Shown here piece after piece: positions 63,880-64,000 of a stretch of 64,000 nucleotides of DNA; the stretch's first letter is position 1; each line of letters opens with the position of its first letter. The DNA is from Planctomycetia bacterium (GTDB lineage Bacteria > Planctomycetota > Planctomycetia > Pirellulales > Thermoguttaceae). Position numbers and translations under genes: made by a program. A model generated the notes under the pieces. That model did no database searches and was not told the DNA's origin. It was given only the letters and a program-made list of their open reading frames with translations. The stretch spans positions 1 to 64,000 of the forward strand of contig JAUNBR010000010.1 of the NCBI GenBank assembly GCA_030527015.1. Direction: 5' to 3'.

Positions 63880-64000
63880 TTATAAACTAGGAAATTTCCA
63901 CAGGCCAAAACAGAACGCCAGCTCCAAAAGGAAAATACCACAAAACACCAGCCATATCAGGCTTTTAAACATAATATTCAGGAATGTCAGAAAACTGTGG
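63880..64000 (-). CDS. C-terminal end of a membrane protein (partial)
   Basis: Open frame from the right edge to a TAA at 63882-63880; the 5' part lies outside. The visible 39 residues end in one membrane helix: MFKSLIWLVFCGIFLLELAF, then CFGLWKFPSL. No family can be named. It converges on the vWA gene. Confidence 0.55.
   Translation of the reverse strand, partial: HSFLTFLNIMFKSLIWLVFCGIFLLELAFCFGLWKFPSL

Overview
The window looks like a chromosomal segment of a planctomycete-type bacterium (PVC group). This rests on gene content, not on a marker-gene match. The supporting genes are a bacterial topoisomerase VI B subunit, an archaeal-type (DacZ-like) diadenylate cyclase, a DUF58 protein and two BatA/von Willebrand-type membrane proteins, a plant-glucuronokinase-like GHMP kinase, exosortase-A-type polysaccharide genes, and several secreted proteins of unknown function. 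Base composition is moderately AT-rich. By my tally about 70% of the window is coding. There is no rRNA, CRISPR array, integrase or recognisable transposase, and I found one tRNA.

Layout. 1-10 kb: a CcsA-like cytochrome c assembly protein running off the left edge, a secreted alpha/beta hydrolase, a lidless Hsp70, fabZ, fabI and a DUF58 protein. 10-18 kb: a small secreted Pro-rich protein, then a minus-strand polysaccharide cluster (sugar-phosphate transferase, XrtA-type deacetylase, XrtA-type glycosyltransferase, O-antigen-ligase-like protein, ABC-2 permease). 18-27 kb: galU, a GHMP kinase, a hexapeptide acyltransferase, an AsnB-like protein lacking the glutaminase cysteine, and a secreted HEAT/TPR protein. 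27-37 kb: fliN, fliO, fliP and fliQ, a DacZ-like cyclase, a HEAT lipoprotein, a Flp-pilin-like protein and topo VI B. 37-49 kb: a methyltransferase, acpS, an acidic zinc-ribbon membrane protein, tRNA-Leu(CAG), obg-coaX, htrA-holB and mutY. 48-54 kb: rpmF-fabD-fabG-acp-fabF on the minus strand. 54-64 kb: an unknown anchored protein, a PP2C phosphatase, two vWA/BatA-like proteins, and the tail of one more minus-strand gene.

The most striking feature is a dispersed element, here called the TATAC element. It is about 105-110 bp, with about 60 intact or decayed loci in 64 kb, in nearly every sizeable intergenic gap and in both orientations. In forward orientation the left end reads TATACTGGTTCCACT then TTTAAATTTCCG. 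The right end is its imperfect inverted repeat, AGCGGAAATTTATAGTG then TATCGGGTATA. The centre is a hairpin GGCATTTT-cagcgaagc-AAAATGCC. Two further palindromic cassettes are optionally inserted at fixed points. The architecture resembles neisserial Correia elements and pneumococcal RUP (short non-autonomous elements starting at TA), but the sequence is different. Copies separate genes of the fli and fab clusters, sit in tandem, and in one case run directly into a start codon.

In repeat entries, '+' means the forward orientation above and '-' its reverse complement. Repeat boundaries are by eye, good to about 5 bases.
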